Shown piece after piece: positions 8,200-17,661 of a stretch of DNA of 52,184 bases; the first letter of the stretch is position 1, and each line of letters begins with the position of its first letter. The DNA is from a candidate division WOR-3 bacterium (GTDB lineage Bacteria > Hydrothermota > Hydrothermia > Hydrothermales > JAJRUZ01). Below the pieces are notes generated by a model. The model had not been told where the DNA came from. It worked only from the letters and a program-made list of their open reading frames with translations, and did no database searches. The translations under genes were made by a program, and so were the position numbers. The stretch spans positions 9,331-61,514 of the forward strand of contig JBDRZP010000016.1 in assembly GCA_039804025.1 (NCBI GenBank), read 5' to 3'.

Positions 8200-9513
8200 A
8201 TGGGAATAAAGAAATTTTCTATAATTACTTTCGGTTGTCAGATGAATGTCAGGGATTCTGAGACAATGAGAAGTATTTTACTAAAGAAAGGTTTTATAGA
8301 AGATACCCCAGAAAATGCAGATATTGTTCTTATTAATTCCTGCTCTGTAAGAGGAAAGGCTGAAAAGAGAGCAAAAATTTATGCAAGAGAATTTAAAAGA
8401 AAAGGTAAAAAGGTAATTTTTGCAGGGTGTGTGGCTGAAAGTGAAAAGGATAAAATTTTTGAACTGGGAGTCGATGCAATCTTAGGAACAAGAAAAATTC
8501 ACAAGATTTCTAATATAGCTGAAGCCCTAATCGAAGAAAATAAAAAAATTATAGAAGTTGGATTTGATGAAATTCCTGAATATAAAGATATACCTGAACC
8601 AACCCACCCTGTTACTTCCTATGTGAATATTTCAATAGGATGTGATAATTTCTGTTCCTTCTGCATTGTTCCATATACAAGGGGAAGGGAAATTAATAGA
8701 AGCTATAGCTCTATATTGAAAGAATCTCAGGAATTAGTTAATAAAGGTTCAAAGGAAATATTTCTTTTAGGCCAAAATGTGAATTCCTACTTTGATGAAG
8801 AGACAGGTTTTGATTTCGCTGACCTTATTTATAATCTTGATAAAGATTTAAAGGGTAACTTCTGGATTAAATACTTATCTCCAAACCCAAGGGATTTCTC
8901 CTATAAGGTTTTTAAAGCAATAAAAGAAAGTTCACATATTTCCCACTGGTTCCATTTACCCCTTCAGTCTGGTTCAACAAAAATTTTAAAAAGAATGAAA
9001 AGGGATTATACAAAAGAAGAATTCCTTGACCTTTGTTATATGATAAGGGAAGAATTTAAGGATTCAACAATAACAACTGATATAATAGTAGGATTTCCAG
9101 GTGAAGATGATAAGGACTTTGAAGATACACTTTCTGTTGTAAAAAGTGTAAAATTTGAAATGGCTTTTATGTTTAAATATTCTGAAAGACCCAATACACC
9201 TGCAAGAAGATTTAAAGATAAAGTTCCTGAAAATATTAAAGAAGAAAGACTAAAAATTCTTATTGAGGAAGTAAATAGAATAATTGAGGAAAAAAGAAAG
9301 GAAATGTTGGGAAGGAGATTTCTTGTTTTAACCGAAGGAGAATCTGAAAAGTTTGAAAATTTTTCAAATGTTAAAACAAGAGAAAATATTAAAGGTATTA
9401 TTAAAGGAAATTTTAAACCAGGTGAATTTCTCATAGCAAGAGTTATAGATATTAAAGGACACACCCCTTTATTTGAGTTTGAAAGATACTGCAATTATAA
9501 GGGAGATATTTAA
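8200..9513 (+). CDS. miaB: tRNA-2-methylthio-N6-isopentenyladenosine synthase MiaB
   Basis: MiaB is a radical-SAM methylthiotransferase that adds the 2-methylthio group to i6A37 of tRNAs reading UNN codons. At 437 residues it has the family's usual length. The N-terminal UPF0004 domain carries the auxiliary-cluster cysteines C13 (FGCQMN), C48 (NSCSVR) and C77 (AGCVAE). The radical-SAM cluster is C148-x3-C152-x2-C155 (CDNFCSFCIVPYTRGRE). A TRAM RNA-binding domain forms the last 60 or so residues. The GCQMN and ARRF motifs favour MiaB over MtaB or RimO. An AAAGGA ribosome site precedes the ATG. Its stop overlaps the stop of the convergent nucleotidyltransferase gene by a few bases. Confidence 0.95.
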   Translation: MGIKKFSIITFGCQMNVRDSETMRSILLKKGFIEDTPENADIVLINSCSVRGKAEKRAKIYAREFKRKGKKVIFAGCVAESEKDKIFELGVDAILGTRKIHKISNIAEALIEENKKIIEVGFDEIPEYKDIPEPTHPVTSYVNISIGCDNFCSFCIVPYTRGREINRSYSSILKESQELVNKGSKEIFLLGQNVNSYFDEETGFDFADLIYNLDKDLKGNFWIKYLSPNPRDFSYKVFKAIKESSHISHWFHLPLQSGSTKILKRMKRDYTKEEFLDLCYMIREEFKDSTITTDIIVGFPGEDDKDFEDTLSVVKSVKFEMAFMFKYSERPNTPARRFKDKVPENIKEERLKILIEEVNRIIEEKRKEMLGRRFLVLTEGESEKFENFSNVKTRENIKGIIKGNFKPGEFLIARVIDIKGHTPLFEFERYCNYKGDI

Positions 9514-10487
9514 GAGATAATTTTGCTTTTATTTGTTATAAAAATTTCTTCTGATTTTAAATTTTCAATTACCGAATAATCGCCTATAATTCCCCTTTTA
9601 ATTATTGAATTTAATATTTTCGTCCCTTTATAAACTATCGCACCTTCAATTTTTGAATTTTTTATTTCACATTCAGTTTCAATTGATACGAAAGGTCCTA
9701 TTTCTGAATTTTCTATAATTACATTTTTATCAATCCATACAGGTGGAATTATTTTTGTATTTTTAATATTTTTCTTTTCAAGAATTTCCCTTTTCTTTAA
9801 AATTTTTTTGTGAGTTTCAAGAATTTCATCAAGAGTTCCTGTATCAAACCATTTTTTTACTTTTAAAGGATAAATTTCTTCGCCCTTTTCTAAAAGTATT
9901 TTAAAAGCATCAGTTAACTGAAACTCACCTTTTGTTTTTAAATTCCTTTTTTCTATTTCTCTTAATGCTGAAAAAAGAATTTCAATTTTTCTTAAATAAT
10001 ATATTCCGCATATTATAAGATTTGTTTTTGGTTTCTCCGGTTTTTCTTCTACTTGAGCTATTTTATTATTATCAAGAACTACAACACCAAATCTCCTTGG
10101 GTCCGGATGATTGAAAACTCCTATGTAATTTTTATTCTTATTAAAATTTTTAATATCTAAATCAATAATAGAATCACCAAGAACTATTAAGCATTTTCCC
10201 TTTTTAACTTTTTCTTCAGCACATAAAATTGCATCACCAAGACCAAGGGGTTTGTTCTGAATCACAAAATCGCATTTTAAATTATTTATTTTTTTAATTT
10301 CATCAATAGATTCAATTAAATTTGGTGATATAACATAAACTACTTTTTCTATATTAAATTTTTTTAAAATTTTTGTGACATAATAAAGGGTTGGTTTTCC
10401 TTTGATTCTTAAAAGTGGTTTTGGTGTTGCAAAAGATAGAGGATATGTTCTTGTTCCTTTTCCTGCAATAGGAATTATAGCTTTCAA
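9510..10487 (-). CDS. Sugar-1-phosphate nucleotidyltransferase with left-handed beta-helix tail
   Basis: The 325-residue enzyme should join a sugar 1-phosphate to an NTP to make an NDP-sugar for surface glycan synthesis. The nucleotide-binding signature is at the N-terminus (IPIAGKGTRTYPLSFATPKP, residues 6-25), the metal-binding Asp lies in LIVLGDSIID, and the catalytic-lysine region follows at VEEKPEKPK. Residues from about 245 onward are a hexapeptide-type left-handed beta-helix (for example NVIIENSEIGPFVSIE), as in archaeal and bacterial RmlA-long or GalU-like proteins. Whether the base is UTP or dTTP cannot be told from sequence. Its start overlaps the stop of the upstream isomerase gene by 4 bases, so the sugar-phosphate isomerase and nucleotidyltransferase are made together. 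Confidence 0.85.
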   Translation of the reverse strand: MKAIIPIAGKGTRTYPLSFATPKPLLRIKGKPTLYYVTKILKKFNIEKVVYVISPNLIESIDEIKKINNLKCDFVIQNKPLGLGDAILCAEEKVKKGKCLIVLGDSIIDLDIKNFNKNKNYIGVFNHPDPRRFGVVVLDNNKIAQVEEKPEKPKTNLIICGIYYLRKIEILFSALREIEKRNLKTKGEFQLTDAFKILLEKGEEIYPLKVKKWFDTGTLDEILETHKKILKKREILEKKNIKNTKIIPPVWIDKNVIIENSEIGPFVSIETECEIKNSKIEGAIVYKGTKILNSIIKRGIIGDYSVIENLKSEEIFITNKSKIIS

Positions 10488-11461
10488 TCTAAAAGAGCCT
10501 TTTTTAAACTTTCAATTCTTTTTATTTCAAGGGGATTAACTTTATTCAATTTTGCAAGGTGAATTGAAACATAATCAAAAAAGTAAATTGTATAAAAAAT
10601 TTCCTCTAAAAGTTTTTCTCCTTCAGGCTCAAAAACTGTTATCCCCATTACTTCATCTTCAATAATTTTTATTGTTTCATCAATCCTTTTTTTATTTCTA
10701 TCATTTATATATTTTCCTTTTATAAAAATAACCCAAGCTCTTTCAATAATTTCAGCTGGTTCCTTTAAGCCTTCAATCTCATTATGATTCATTTCAGGTA
10801 TGAAATCTATGTGAACAAAATGTTTTGAATTTTCATTAAACTGAGTTTTTATTCTAAAAACACAACCTGAGTAAGGATACGATGTATAAATAAAAAGAGG
10901 TCTTTTATAAATTTTCTGAGCCATTTCCATACATTCTCCTTCAATTGATGAGAATTTTTCTCTTTTTTCTTCTAAAAAATTTTTTAAATCATCTAACTCC
11001 TCTAATTTAAAATTTATATGGTCTGAAAGAATAAAACTCAAAAGGGAAAACATAAGAGGTAAGGCACACCTTGGAGGATAACCTTCTGGAAGTTTAAAAT
11101 GGGGTAAATTCTCCTTTTTAAAAAGTTCTTCTAATTTTCCACCTGAAGAGATTCCTATAATTTTTTGCTTTTTAAGGGGCTCAAAAAAACTTATTGTTTC
11201 TTCTGTATTACCTGAATAACTTATGAGAATGTTTAAAGATTCATTACTTATTAAATCGTAATAGTAATCATTTATAACATTATGTTTTATTTTTAAAAAG
11301 GGAGAAAGAATTTTACCTCCAATACCAGAACCACCCATTCCGATAAAATTAACTTCCTTAAAATTTAATAAAATTTTTTCTTTAAAATTTTTGTAAAAAA
11401 TAAGTTCTTGCGGAAAATAGTAAAGAAATTCTTCCATACTTTTAAATTTATAATTTTTCAT
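10484..11461 (-). CDS. Bifunctional phosphoglucose/phosphomannose isomerase (SIS domain)
   Basis: This enzyme interconverts fructose-6-phosphate with glucose-6-phosphate and mannose-6-phosphate. The 325-residue protein carries the archaeal/thermophile-type PGI/PMI signature: GMGGSGIGGK at residues 41-50, the SIS phosphate-binding motif ISYSGNTEETI near residue 80, and the C-terminal catalytic block KTQFNENSKHFVHIDFIPE with EMNHNEIEG. It is a distinct family from classical Pgi. It sits between valS (12 bases upstream) and the nucleotidyltransferase (4-base overlap), and so supplies hexose phosphate for NDP-sugar synthesis. No phosphomannomutase or phosphoglucomutase is adjacent. Confidence 0.9.
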   Translation of the reverse strand: MKNYKFKSMEEFLYYFPQELIFYKNFKEKILLNFKEVNFIGMGGSGIGGKILSPFLKIKHNVINDYYYDLISNESLNILISYSGNTEETISFFEPLKKQKIIGISSGGKLEELFKKENLPHFKLPEGYPPRCALPLMFSLLSFILSDHINFKLEELDDLKNFLEEKREKFSSIEGECMEMAQKIYKRPLFIYTSYPYSGCVFRIKTQFNENSKHFVHIDFIPEMNHNEIEGLKEPAEIIERAWVIFIKGKYINDRNKKRIDETIKIIEDEVMGITVFEPEGEKLLEEIFYTIYFFDYVSIHLAKLNKVNPLEIKRIESLKKALLD

Positions 11462-11473
11462 AGTTGACTCCTT

Positions 11474-14065
11474 TTATTTTAAATACTTTTTTAAACTGTT
11501 AAGTTTTTCCTCAAAAATTCTCTTTTTTTCCTCTGTTTCTTTGATAACTTTTTCTGGCGCTTTTTCTAAAAATTCGGGATTCTTTAATCTTTTTTCAATA
11601 CCAGCAAGTAGACTTTCGAGTTCCTTTATTTCCTTTTCTATTCTAATTTTTTCTTCCTCAATATTAATCCTTTCAGGAAATTCAACAATTATTTCCTTTT
11701 CATTTATTACATAACCGAGATAATTTTTTTCAGGTTCTTTTTCAAGAACTAAAGCCTTTGCAAGATAATTGAGTAATTCTTTAAATCTTTTTTCTTTTTC
11801 TTCTCTAATAAATATCCTTATATTTTCCTTCAAAGGAATCCTATAAATACCTTTTATTTCCCTTAAAAGCTCTATTAATTTTATCAAAAACTCAAATTCT
11901 TCCTTTTCCCTTTCAAAATTGATATCAAATTCAGTAACCCATTCTGTTAATGATATACTTTCCTTTTCTCTTTTAAAAGGAAGTTTATGCCATAATTCCT
12001 CAGTTATAAAAGGTATTACGGGGTGAGCCATCCTTAAAAATTTTTCAAATACAATTAAAGCAACTTTTAAGGCATTAGTTTTTCTTTTTTCATCTTTCAA
12101 CCTATCCTTTATTGCTTCAAGATAATAATCACAATAATTTAACCAGAAAAAGTTATATATTGACTTTGCCAGTTCTGGGTAATCATAGTTTTCAAGACTT
12201 AAATTTACATTTTTTAAAGCTTCATTAAACTTCATTAAAATCCATTTATCCTCAAACTCAAGATTTTTTGGCAATTCATATTCTAATACCTTTCCTTCAT
12301 CTATGTATGTTAAGAGAAGTCTTAAGGCATTCCACATTTTATTACAGAAGTTTCTGCCGATTTTCATTTTTTCCTCACTGAAAATAATATCTCTACCTTC
12401 TGGAGCAATTGAAATAAGAGAGAACCTCACTCCATCAACACCGAACTCATCAAATAAATCCTCAGGATCAGGTGAATTACCAAGTGATTTTGAGAGTTTT
12501 CTTCTTTTTTCATCTCTTAAAAGACCATGAATTAGAACATCCTTAAAAGGAACTTCTCCAAGAAATTCAATACCAGCCATAATCATCCTTGCTACCCAGA
12601 AGTAGAGAATATCCCATGCACTTACAAGTAAAGAGCCGGGATAATATCTTTCTAAATCAGGGGTTTTTTCAGGCCATCCAAGAGTTGAAAAAGGGAATAG
12701 CCATGAAGAAAACCAGGTATCAAGAACATCCTCATCCTGTTTTATTTTTGTTGAAGAACATTTATCACATTTTGAAGGTTTATTTGTGCTTACCATTTCA
12801 TTTTTGCAGTTTTCACAGTAATAAACAGGTATCCTGTGACCCCACCATAACTGTCTTGATATTACCCAGTCTCTAACATTTAAAAGCCATAAATCATAAA
12901 GTTTTTTCCATGAAGGTGGGTAAAATCTAACTTCTCCTTTTTCACCTGCTTCATAAGCCTTTTGCGCCATTTCTTTCATTTTTAAAAACCATTGTTCAGA
13001 AAGATAGGGTTCAATTACTGTATCACATCTATAACATTTACCGAGATTAATTTTATAGTCCTCAACTTTTTCAAGAAGTCCCATACTTTGGAGCCTTTTT
13101 ACTATCTCTTCCCTTGCTTTAAATCTATCAAGACCTTTAAATTCTCCGCCTTCTTCATTTATTATTCCTTTTGTATCCATAATAGTAACAAAGGGTAGAT
13201 TGTGTCTCTTTGCTATTTCAAAATCAACAGGATCATGAGAGGGGGTAACTTTAACAGCACCTGTTCCAAATTCAGGATCCACTGATTCATCCTCTATTAT
13301 TTTTAGTTTTCTTCCAATAAAAGGTAAAATTGCATATTTTCCCACAAAGTCCTTATATCTTTTATCCTCAGGATGAACAGCAACTGCTGTATCTCCAAGC
13401 ATAGTTTCAGGTCTTGTTGTTGCGAGAGTAACAAATTTATCTTTTTCCTCAAGTGGATATTTTATGTAATAAAGTTTTCCATTTACTTCTTCTCTTTCCA
13501 CTTCTTCATCTGATAAGGTTGTTTCACATCTTGGACAGAAATTAACAATATATTTACCCCTGTAGATTAGTCCCTTTTTATAAAGTCTAACAAAGGCTTC
13601 AAGAACAGCTTTTGACATAATTTCATCCATTGTGAATCTGTACCTTGTCCAGTCACAGGAGCAACCGAGTCTTCTAAGTTGAGATTTAATTATTTCTTCG
13701 TACTTTTCTTTCCATTCGTATACTCTTTCTACAAATTTTTCTCTACCCAGCTCAAATCTTGTTTTTCCTTCTTTTGCCAATTCTTTTTCAACCACATTCT
13801 GAGTTGCAATACCAGCATGGTCTACACCAGGGAGCCATAAAACATCGAATCCTTTCATTCTCATATACCTTGCATAGATATCCTGTAAAGTATTATTTAG
13901 AACATGACCCATATGTAACATTCCTGTGACATTGGGAGGAGGCATCATTATAACATAGGGTTTTTTATTTTTACCCTTTCCAGCCTGGTATAGATTTTTT
14001 TCAGTCCAGAATTTTTCCCATTTGGGTTCAACCTCTTTTGGATTGTATTTTTTGGGTATTTCCAT
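11474..14065 (-). CDS. valS: Valyl-tRNA synthetase
   Basis: A class I aminoacyl-tRNA synthetase of 863 residues charges tRNA-Val. The HIGH element is in PPPNVTGMLHMGHVLNN near residue 45 and the KMSKS element is KLSKS at residues 523-527. The editing (CP1) domain shows TTRPETMLGDTAVAVHP and the GTGAVKVTPSHDP motif. Two CxxC pairs (YYCENCKNE and KCDKCSS) suggest a zinc knuckle in the catalytic insert. The C-terminal 70 or so residues form the coiled-coil arm typical of bacterial ValRS. It heads the minus-strand run with the isomerase and nucleotidyltransferase and is divergent from ccdA across a 51-base gap. Confidence 0.98.
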   Translation of the reverse strand: MEIPKKYNPKEVEPKWEKFWTEKNLYQAGKGKNKKPYVIMMPPPNVTGMLHMGHVLNNTLQDIYARYMRMKGFDVLWLPGVDHAGIATQNVVEKELAKEGKTRFELGREKFVERVYEWKEKYEEIIKSQLRRLGCSCDWTRYRFTMDEIMSKAVLEAFVRLYKKGLIYRGKYIVNFCPRCETTLSDEEVEREEVNGKLYYIKYPLEEKDKFVTLATTRPETMLGDTAVAVHPEDKRYKDFVGKYAILPFIGRKLKIIEDESVDPEFGTGAVKVTPSHDPVDFEIAKRHNLPFVTIMDTKGIINEEGGEFKGLDRFKAREEIVKRLQSMGLLEKVEDYKINLGKCYRCDTVIEPYLSEQWFLKMKEMAQKAYEAGEKGEVRFYPPSWKKLYDLWLLNVRDWVISRQLWWGHRIPVYYCENCKNEMVSTNKPSKCDKCSSTKIKQDEDVLDTWFSSWLFPFSTLGWPEKTPDLERYYPGSLLVSAWDILYFWVARMIMAGIEFLGEVPFKDVLIHGLLRDEKRRKLSKSLGNSPDPEDLFDEFGVDGVRFSLISIAPEGRDIIFSEEKMKIGRNFCNKMWNALRLLLTYIDEGKVLEYELPKNLEFEDKWILMKFNEALKNVNLSLENYDYPELAKSIYNFFWLNYCDYYLEAIKDRLKDEKRKTNALKVALIVFEKFLRMAHPVIPFITEELWHKLPFKREKESISLTEWVTEFDINFEREKEEFEFLIKLIELLREIKGIYRIPLKENIRIFIREEKEKRFKELLNYLAKALVLEKEPEKNYLGYVINEKEIIVEFPERINIEEEKIRIEKEIKELESLLAGIEKRLKNPEFLEKAPEKVIKETEEKKRIFEEKLNSLKKYLK

Positions 14066-14116
14066 AGATTTTATTATAAATACTTATAAAAAGCCCTTGC
14101 AAATTAATATTTTATA

Positions 14117-14830
14117 ATGTTATTATTACCTGTGGAAACACCCTCTATATTAACAGCTTTTTTGGGAGGATTATTATCTTTTCTTTCTCCCTGTATATTG
14201 CCTTTAATTCCCGCTTATATATCCTATATAACAGGTGCATCTATTGAAGAATTAAAGAATAGTAATTCTTTTTCTTTTGGTATTCTAATTCATTCTCTTT
14301 TATTTGTTTTTGGTTTTTCAACAATTTTTTTATTCCTTGGATTTGCTTCATCTTTTATTGGATCTTTTTTTATTGAAAAAAAATTTATTCTGGAAAAAGT
14401 AGCGGGAATTTTTATAATTCTTCTTTCCTTACATCTTATTGGGATATTAAGATTTAAGTTTCTTGATGTGGAAAAAAAATTAAATCCAGTTAAATCAAGT
14501 TTACCTTTTTTAAGGTCTTTTCTTGTTGGATTTGGATTTGGTTTTGGCTGGACTCCGTGTATTGGTCCAATTCTTTCCGCAATACTTGCTCTTGCAGCCA
14601 CTTCAGCTTCTCCTTTAAAAGGAACTTTTCTTTTAGCTTTCTATTCCCTTGGTCTTGCTATTCCCTTTATCATTTCAGGTCTTTTTATTAATTTCTTTTT
14701 CTTAATGTTTTTAAAAATTAGAAAGCATTTAAGAAAAGTTGAAATTATAGCTGGTCTTTTTCTTTTTATTCTGGGTATTTTACTTTTATTTGGTATTTTC
14801 TCAAAAATTACCTTTACACTTTCCCTTTAA
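14117..14830 (+). CDS. ccdA: CcdA-type membrane thiol-disulfide electron carrier
   Basis: CcdA carries electrons from cytoplasmic thioredoxin across the membrane to exported thioredoxin-like reductases. The 237-residue protein has about six transmembrane helices. The two redox cysteines lie in the conserved contexts LSPCILPLIPAY (C26) and GWTPCIGPIL (C148), as in DsbD's central domain. The chosen ATG at 14117 overlaps a TATAAT at 14113-14118; if that is the real -10 element, a later in-frame start would be used. No intact exported thioredoxin partner is in the window, only the decayed one near 5.4-5.8 kb. No cytochrome c maturation genes are adjacent. Confidence 0.92.
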   Translation: MLLLPVETPSILTAFLGGLLSFLSPCILPLIPAYISYITGASIEELKNSNSFSFGILIHSLLFVFGFSTIFLFLGFASSFIGSFFIEKKFILEKVAGIFIILLSLHLIGILRFKFLDVEKKLNPVKSSLPFLRSFLVGFGFGFGWTPCIGPILSAILALAATSASPLKGTFLLAFYSLGLAIPFIISGLFINFFFLMFLKIRKHLRKVEIIAGLFLFILGILLLFGIFSKITFTLSL

Positions 14831-14883
14831 TTATCTTAAAATAATTATGATGGTTCAATCCCTTTTAGTTTGGAGGTAATAAA

Positions 14884-15240
14884 ATGGATATCTATGAAAG
14901 TGCTTCAAAGGGAACAGGTTGGATTAAATTTTTTGGTATAGTTAATATAATAGCAGGTATTTTAGAGGCAATAACCATAATAGGTATACTTATTGCGTGG
15001 ATTCCTATATGGATAGGAATAGTTGCACTTCAGGCAGCTTCATCAGCAGAAAGAGCTTCCATATCAAAAAGTGAAGCTGACTTAATTCAATATCATTCAA
15101 AAATTAGATTTCTTTTTCAGTTAATTGGAATTTTAATAATTGTGGGAATAATTTTAGGTATTATTATTTTCATTGTAGCAATAGTAGCTTCTGCATTTTT
15201 TGCGTCAATGCTTTCAGGGTTGGGAGGATTTAACTGGTGA
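14884..15240 (+). CDS. Small two-helix membrane protein (DUF5362-like)
   Basis: The 118-residue protein has a short polar N-terminus, a first hydrophobic pair (about residues 17-50, including ILEAITIIGILIAWIPIWIG), a polar loop rich in Ala, Ser and Glu (QAASSAERASISKSEAD) and a second hydrophobic region (about 78-112). This pattern matches DUF5362-type proteins, which have no known function. A strong GGAGG ribosome site precedes the ATG. Its TGA overlaps the GTG start of the first GWxTD gene (GTGA), so the genes are translationally coupled and the protein may act with the envelope-associated GWxTD proteins. Confidence 0.65.
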   Translation: MDIYESASKGTGWIKFFGIVNIIAGILEAITIIGILIAWIPIWIGIVALQAASSAERASISKSEADLIQYHSKIRFLFQLIGILIIVGIILGIIIFIVAIVASAFFASMLSGLGGFNW

Positions 15241-16397
15241 TATTTTTTTTTAAGATTTTTTATTTTACTTTTATATACTCCTATATAACTCCTGATACAA
15301 TTAATTTTTACGTTATTAAGAAAATTCATGAAGATGGAGATTCAATTTTAATAAATATTAAAATTTCTCCTTACATTCTTGTTTTTAAAAAAGAGGAAAA
15401 GGAATTTTCAGGAGGAATTAGGATTGATATAAATAGCACAACAGAAGATAAGGATGAATATTTTGTAAGGTTTTTTAAAAGGTTCTCCTTTGAAAAATAT
15501 GAGGAAACAAGAGAAAGGGAAAATAAAATTGTTTTTGAAAAATGGATTACTGTTTCAAAAAGTGTAAATAAAATAAATATTGAAGTTACTGACCTTAATT
15601 CTCAAAAAAGATGGAGTTTTTCAAAGACTTTCATTAATAAAGATTTTGTTAAATTTGGTGATATAATTTTCTTTAAAAAAAATGGAGACACTGTATTATA
15701 CAAGAAACCGCCACTTTCGGATTCTCTTTATAATATTTTGATAAATTTTGATTCAAAAGAGGAAGGAAAGGGTGAGATTATATTTTTTAAAAAAAATGAA
15801 ATTTTTAAAAGTTTCTCCTTTGAATTTAAAAGAGGAATAAATAGGATTTTTGAAACTCTCAACCTTTTAGAATTTAATGAAGAAATTTTGAAATATAAGG
15901 TAAAACTTAATTCAGAAAAAAGAAAGGTTGAATTTGAAGATGAGTATTTATTAAAAAATTTAGATTTGTTTTCAATTTATGAATGGGATGATATTGTAGA
16001 TGCTTTAAACATAATATTTCAGAGGAGTGATATTGAAGAACTTTTAAATGTTAAACCCGAGGAAAGGGAAAAGGCTTGGAGAGATTTCTGGGATAGAAGA
16101 GATATAGATCCTGTAACACCCTACAATGAACTGGAAATTAAATTTCTTGAAAGATTTCAATATGTAATGAAGAATTTTTCAGGTCCAATTAAAGGATATA
16201 AAACTGATAGAGGAAGGATTTATATAAGATTCGGTCCTCCAGATTTTATAGAAGACCATCCCTTTGAATTTGGTTATTATCCTTATCAGATTTGGTATTA
16301 TACCAACCTCAGATTGAGATTTATTTTTGTTGATAAAACAGGTTTCGGTGATTATAAGCTTATTAATGATTTAAGAGAAATAGATCCACAATACTGA
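15237..16397 (+). CDS. GWxTD domain-containing exported protein, first copy
   Basis: The 386-residue protein starts at GTG, overlapping the previous stop, with an N-terminal hydrophobic segment (MIFFFKIFYFTFIYSYI) that looks like a signal peptide. The first 240 or so residues are beta-rich. The C-terminal GWxTD domain (about 280-386) contains RDFWDRRDIDPVTP, the name motif in the form GYKTDRGRIYIRFGPPD, and a closing WYYTNLRLRFIFVD strand. This domain is widespread in FCB-group and acidobacterial genomes and its role is unknown, but it is generally found in exported proteins. A paralogue follows after one base. The pair precedes murJ, which hints at an envelope function. Confidence 0.85.
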   Translation: MIFFFKIFYFTFIYSYITPDTINFYVIKKIHEDGDSILINIKISPYILVFKKEEKEFSGGIRIDINSTTEDKDEYFVRFFKRFSFEKYEETRERENKIVFEKWITVSKSVNKINIEVTDLNSQKRWSFSKTFINKDFVKFGDIIFFKKNGDTVLYKKPPLSDSLYNILINFDSKEEGKGEIIFFKKNEIFKSFSFEFKRGINRIFETLNLLEFNEEILKYKVKLNSEKRKVEFEDEYLLKNLDLFSIYEWDDIVDALNIIFQRSDIEELLNVKPEEREKAWRDFWDRRDIDPVTPYNELEIKFLERFQYVMKNFSGPIKGYKTDRGRIYIRFGPPDFIEDHPFEFGYYPYQIWYYTNLRLRFIFVDKTGFGDYKLINDLREIDPQY

Positions 16398-16398
16398 T

Positions 16399-17661
16399 AT
16401 GTTTGTGTTTCTTCTTATTTCAGAGGTTTTTTTATCAACGGGGAATTTTGAGTTTCATCTTTTCCCCTTTGCAGTTTATAAAGGGAAAGTTTTTACAGTT
16501 GAATGTTACTACTCCTTGAATGTTAATCAGATTTCCCTTGAAAAAAAGATGGGTTTTGAAGAGGGTAAATTTGATATTGAGGTTATTTGGAAAGAAGTTT
16601 CACGGGGAAAAGGGGGAAGTGAAAAGTGGACAAAGACTTTTAAAATAGGAAAAACGACTGAAGAAACAAAAATTTATGATGTTTTTGCTTTAAACCTTGA
16701 AGATGGTAATTACGAGATAAAGGTTAAATTTTCAACAAAAACAAAAATTGGAGAGGTGAATTTTAGGAAAGACTTAAAAATTAATTTTCCTTTTATTTCT
16801 GACATATTTATAACCCCTCAAATAGGAAAGAAGGAGGATTATTTCTTTAATAGAGAAAATTTTGGATTTGAAATAAGATTGCCATTTTTATTTGTTTTTC
16901 CTGATACTTCCTTACACTATTTTTATGAACTTTATGGTTTTGAAGGTGATGAGATATTAAGATATGAAATTTTTAAAGATGGAGAAAAAATTTATGAACA
17001 AGAAGAAAAAGCTCCTCCAGTTCAAAGGGGTGAAACAAGTGCAAGGATACCCTTATATAAACTGGGAACAGGTGATTTTAATTTAGTGATAAGTGTGATT
17101 AAAAATGGGAATATATTATTTTCTAAGGAAGAAAAATTCAGTTATGTTTCTCAGAAAAAACTTCAAGAAGAAAATGTGAGAAAGTTTTATGAAAATTACC
17201 TATTTTTTATAGATTATTTTGCTTCAAATGAAGAAATGGAGGAGTTTAAAAGAATAACTGATTTTAATGGGAAAAAACTCTTTGTCCAAAAATTCTGGAA
17301 AAAGTTTGATCCTGATCCAGAAACAGAAGCAAATGAATTTATTACCGAACTTGTTAACAGAATAAATTTTGCTGATCAAAATTTTTCTATGGGTTTAAAA
17401 CTTAGAGGGAGAAATACAGATCGTGGTAGAATACTTATAAAATATGGTAAACCCTCTTATGTTAATAATTCTTATTATCCTGAAAGTGAAAGAGCCTGGG
17501 AATCCTGGATTTATACCGGTGAAAGAAAAATTCAATTTATTTTTGTGGATATAAATCTTGATGGTAATTATCTTTTGGTTTATTCATCAATTCCTGAAGA
17601 ACCATCAAGAGCAGACTGGAAAAAATGGATTCCAGAGGATATAATAGAGGTCAAAAAGTAG
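16399..17661 (+). CDS. GWxTD domain-containing exported protein, second copy
   Basis: The 420-residue paralogue of the preceding gene begins with a hydrophobic stretch (MFVFLLISEVFLSTG) consistent with a signal peptide. A beta-rich N-terminal region (about 20-250) is followed by the GWxTD domain with KFWKKFDPDPETEANEF, then RGRNTDRGRILIKYGKPSYV and WIYTGERKIQFIFVD. The glycine and tryptophan of the name motif have drifted (LRGRNTD). The two copies are clearly related in the C-terminal domain but diverged in the N-terminal part. Its last 37 bases overlap the start of murJ in another frame. Confidence 0.85.
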   Translation: MFVFLLISEVFLSTGNFEFHLFPFAVYKGKVFTVECYYSLNVNQISLEKKMGFEEGKFDIEVIWKEVSRGKGGSEKWTKTFKIGKTTEETKIYDVFALNLEDGNYEIKVKFSTKTKIGEVNFRKDLKINFPFISDIFITPQIGKKEDYFFNRENFGFEIRLPFLFVFPDTSLHYFYELYGFEGDEILRYEIFKDGEKIYEQEEKAPPVQRGETSARIPLYKLGTGDFNLVISVIKNGNILFSKEEKFSYVSQKKLQEENVRKFYENYLFFIDYFASNEEMEEFKRITDFNGKKLFVQKFWKKFDPDPETEANEFITELVNRINFADQNFSMGLKLRGRNTDRGRILIKYGKPSYVNNSYYPESERAWESWIYTGERKIQFIFVDINLDGNYLLVYSSIPEEPSRADWKKWIPEDIIEVKK

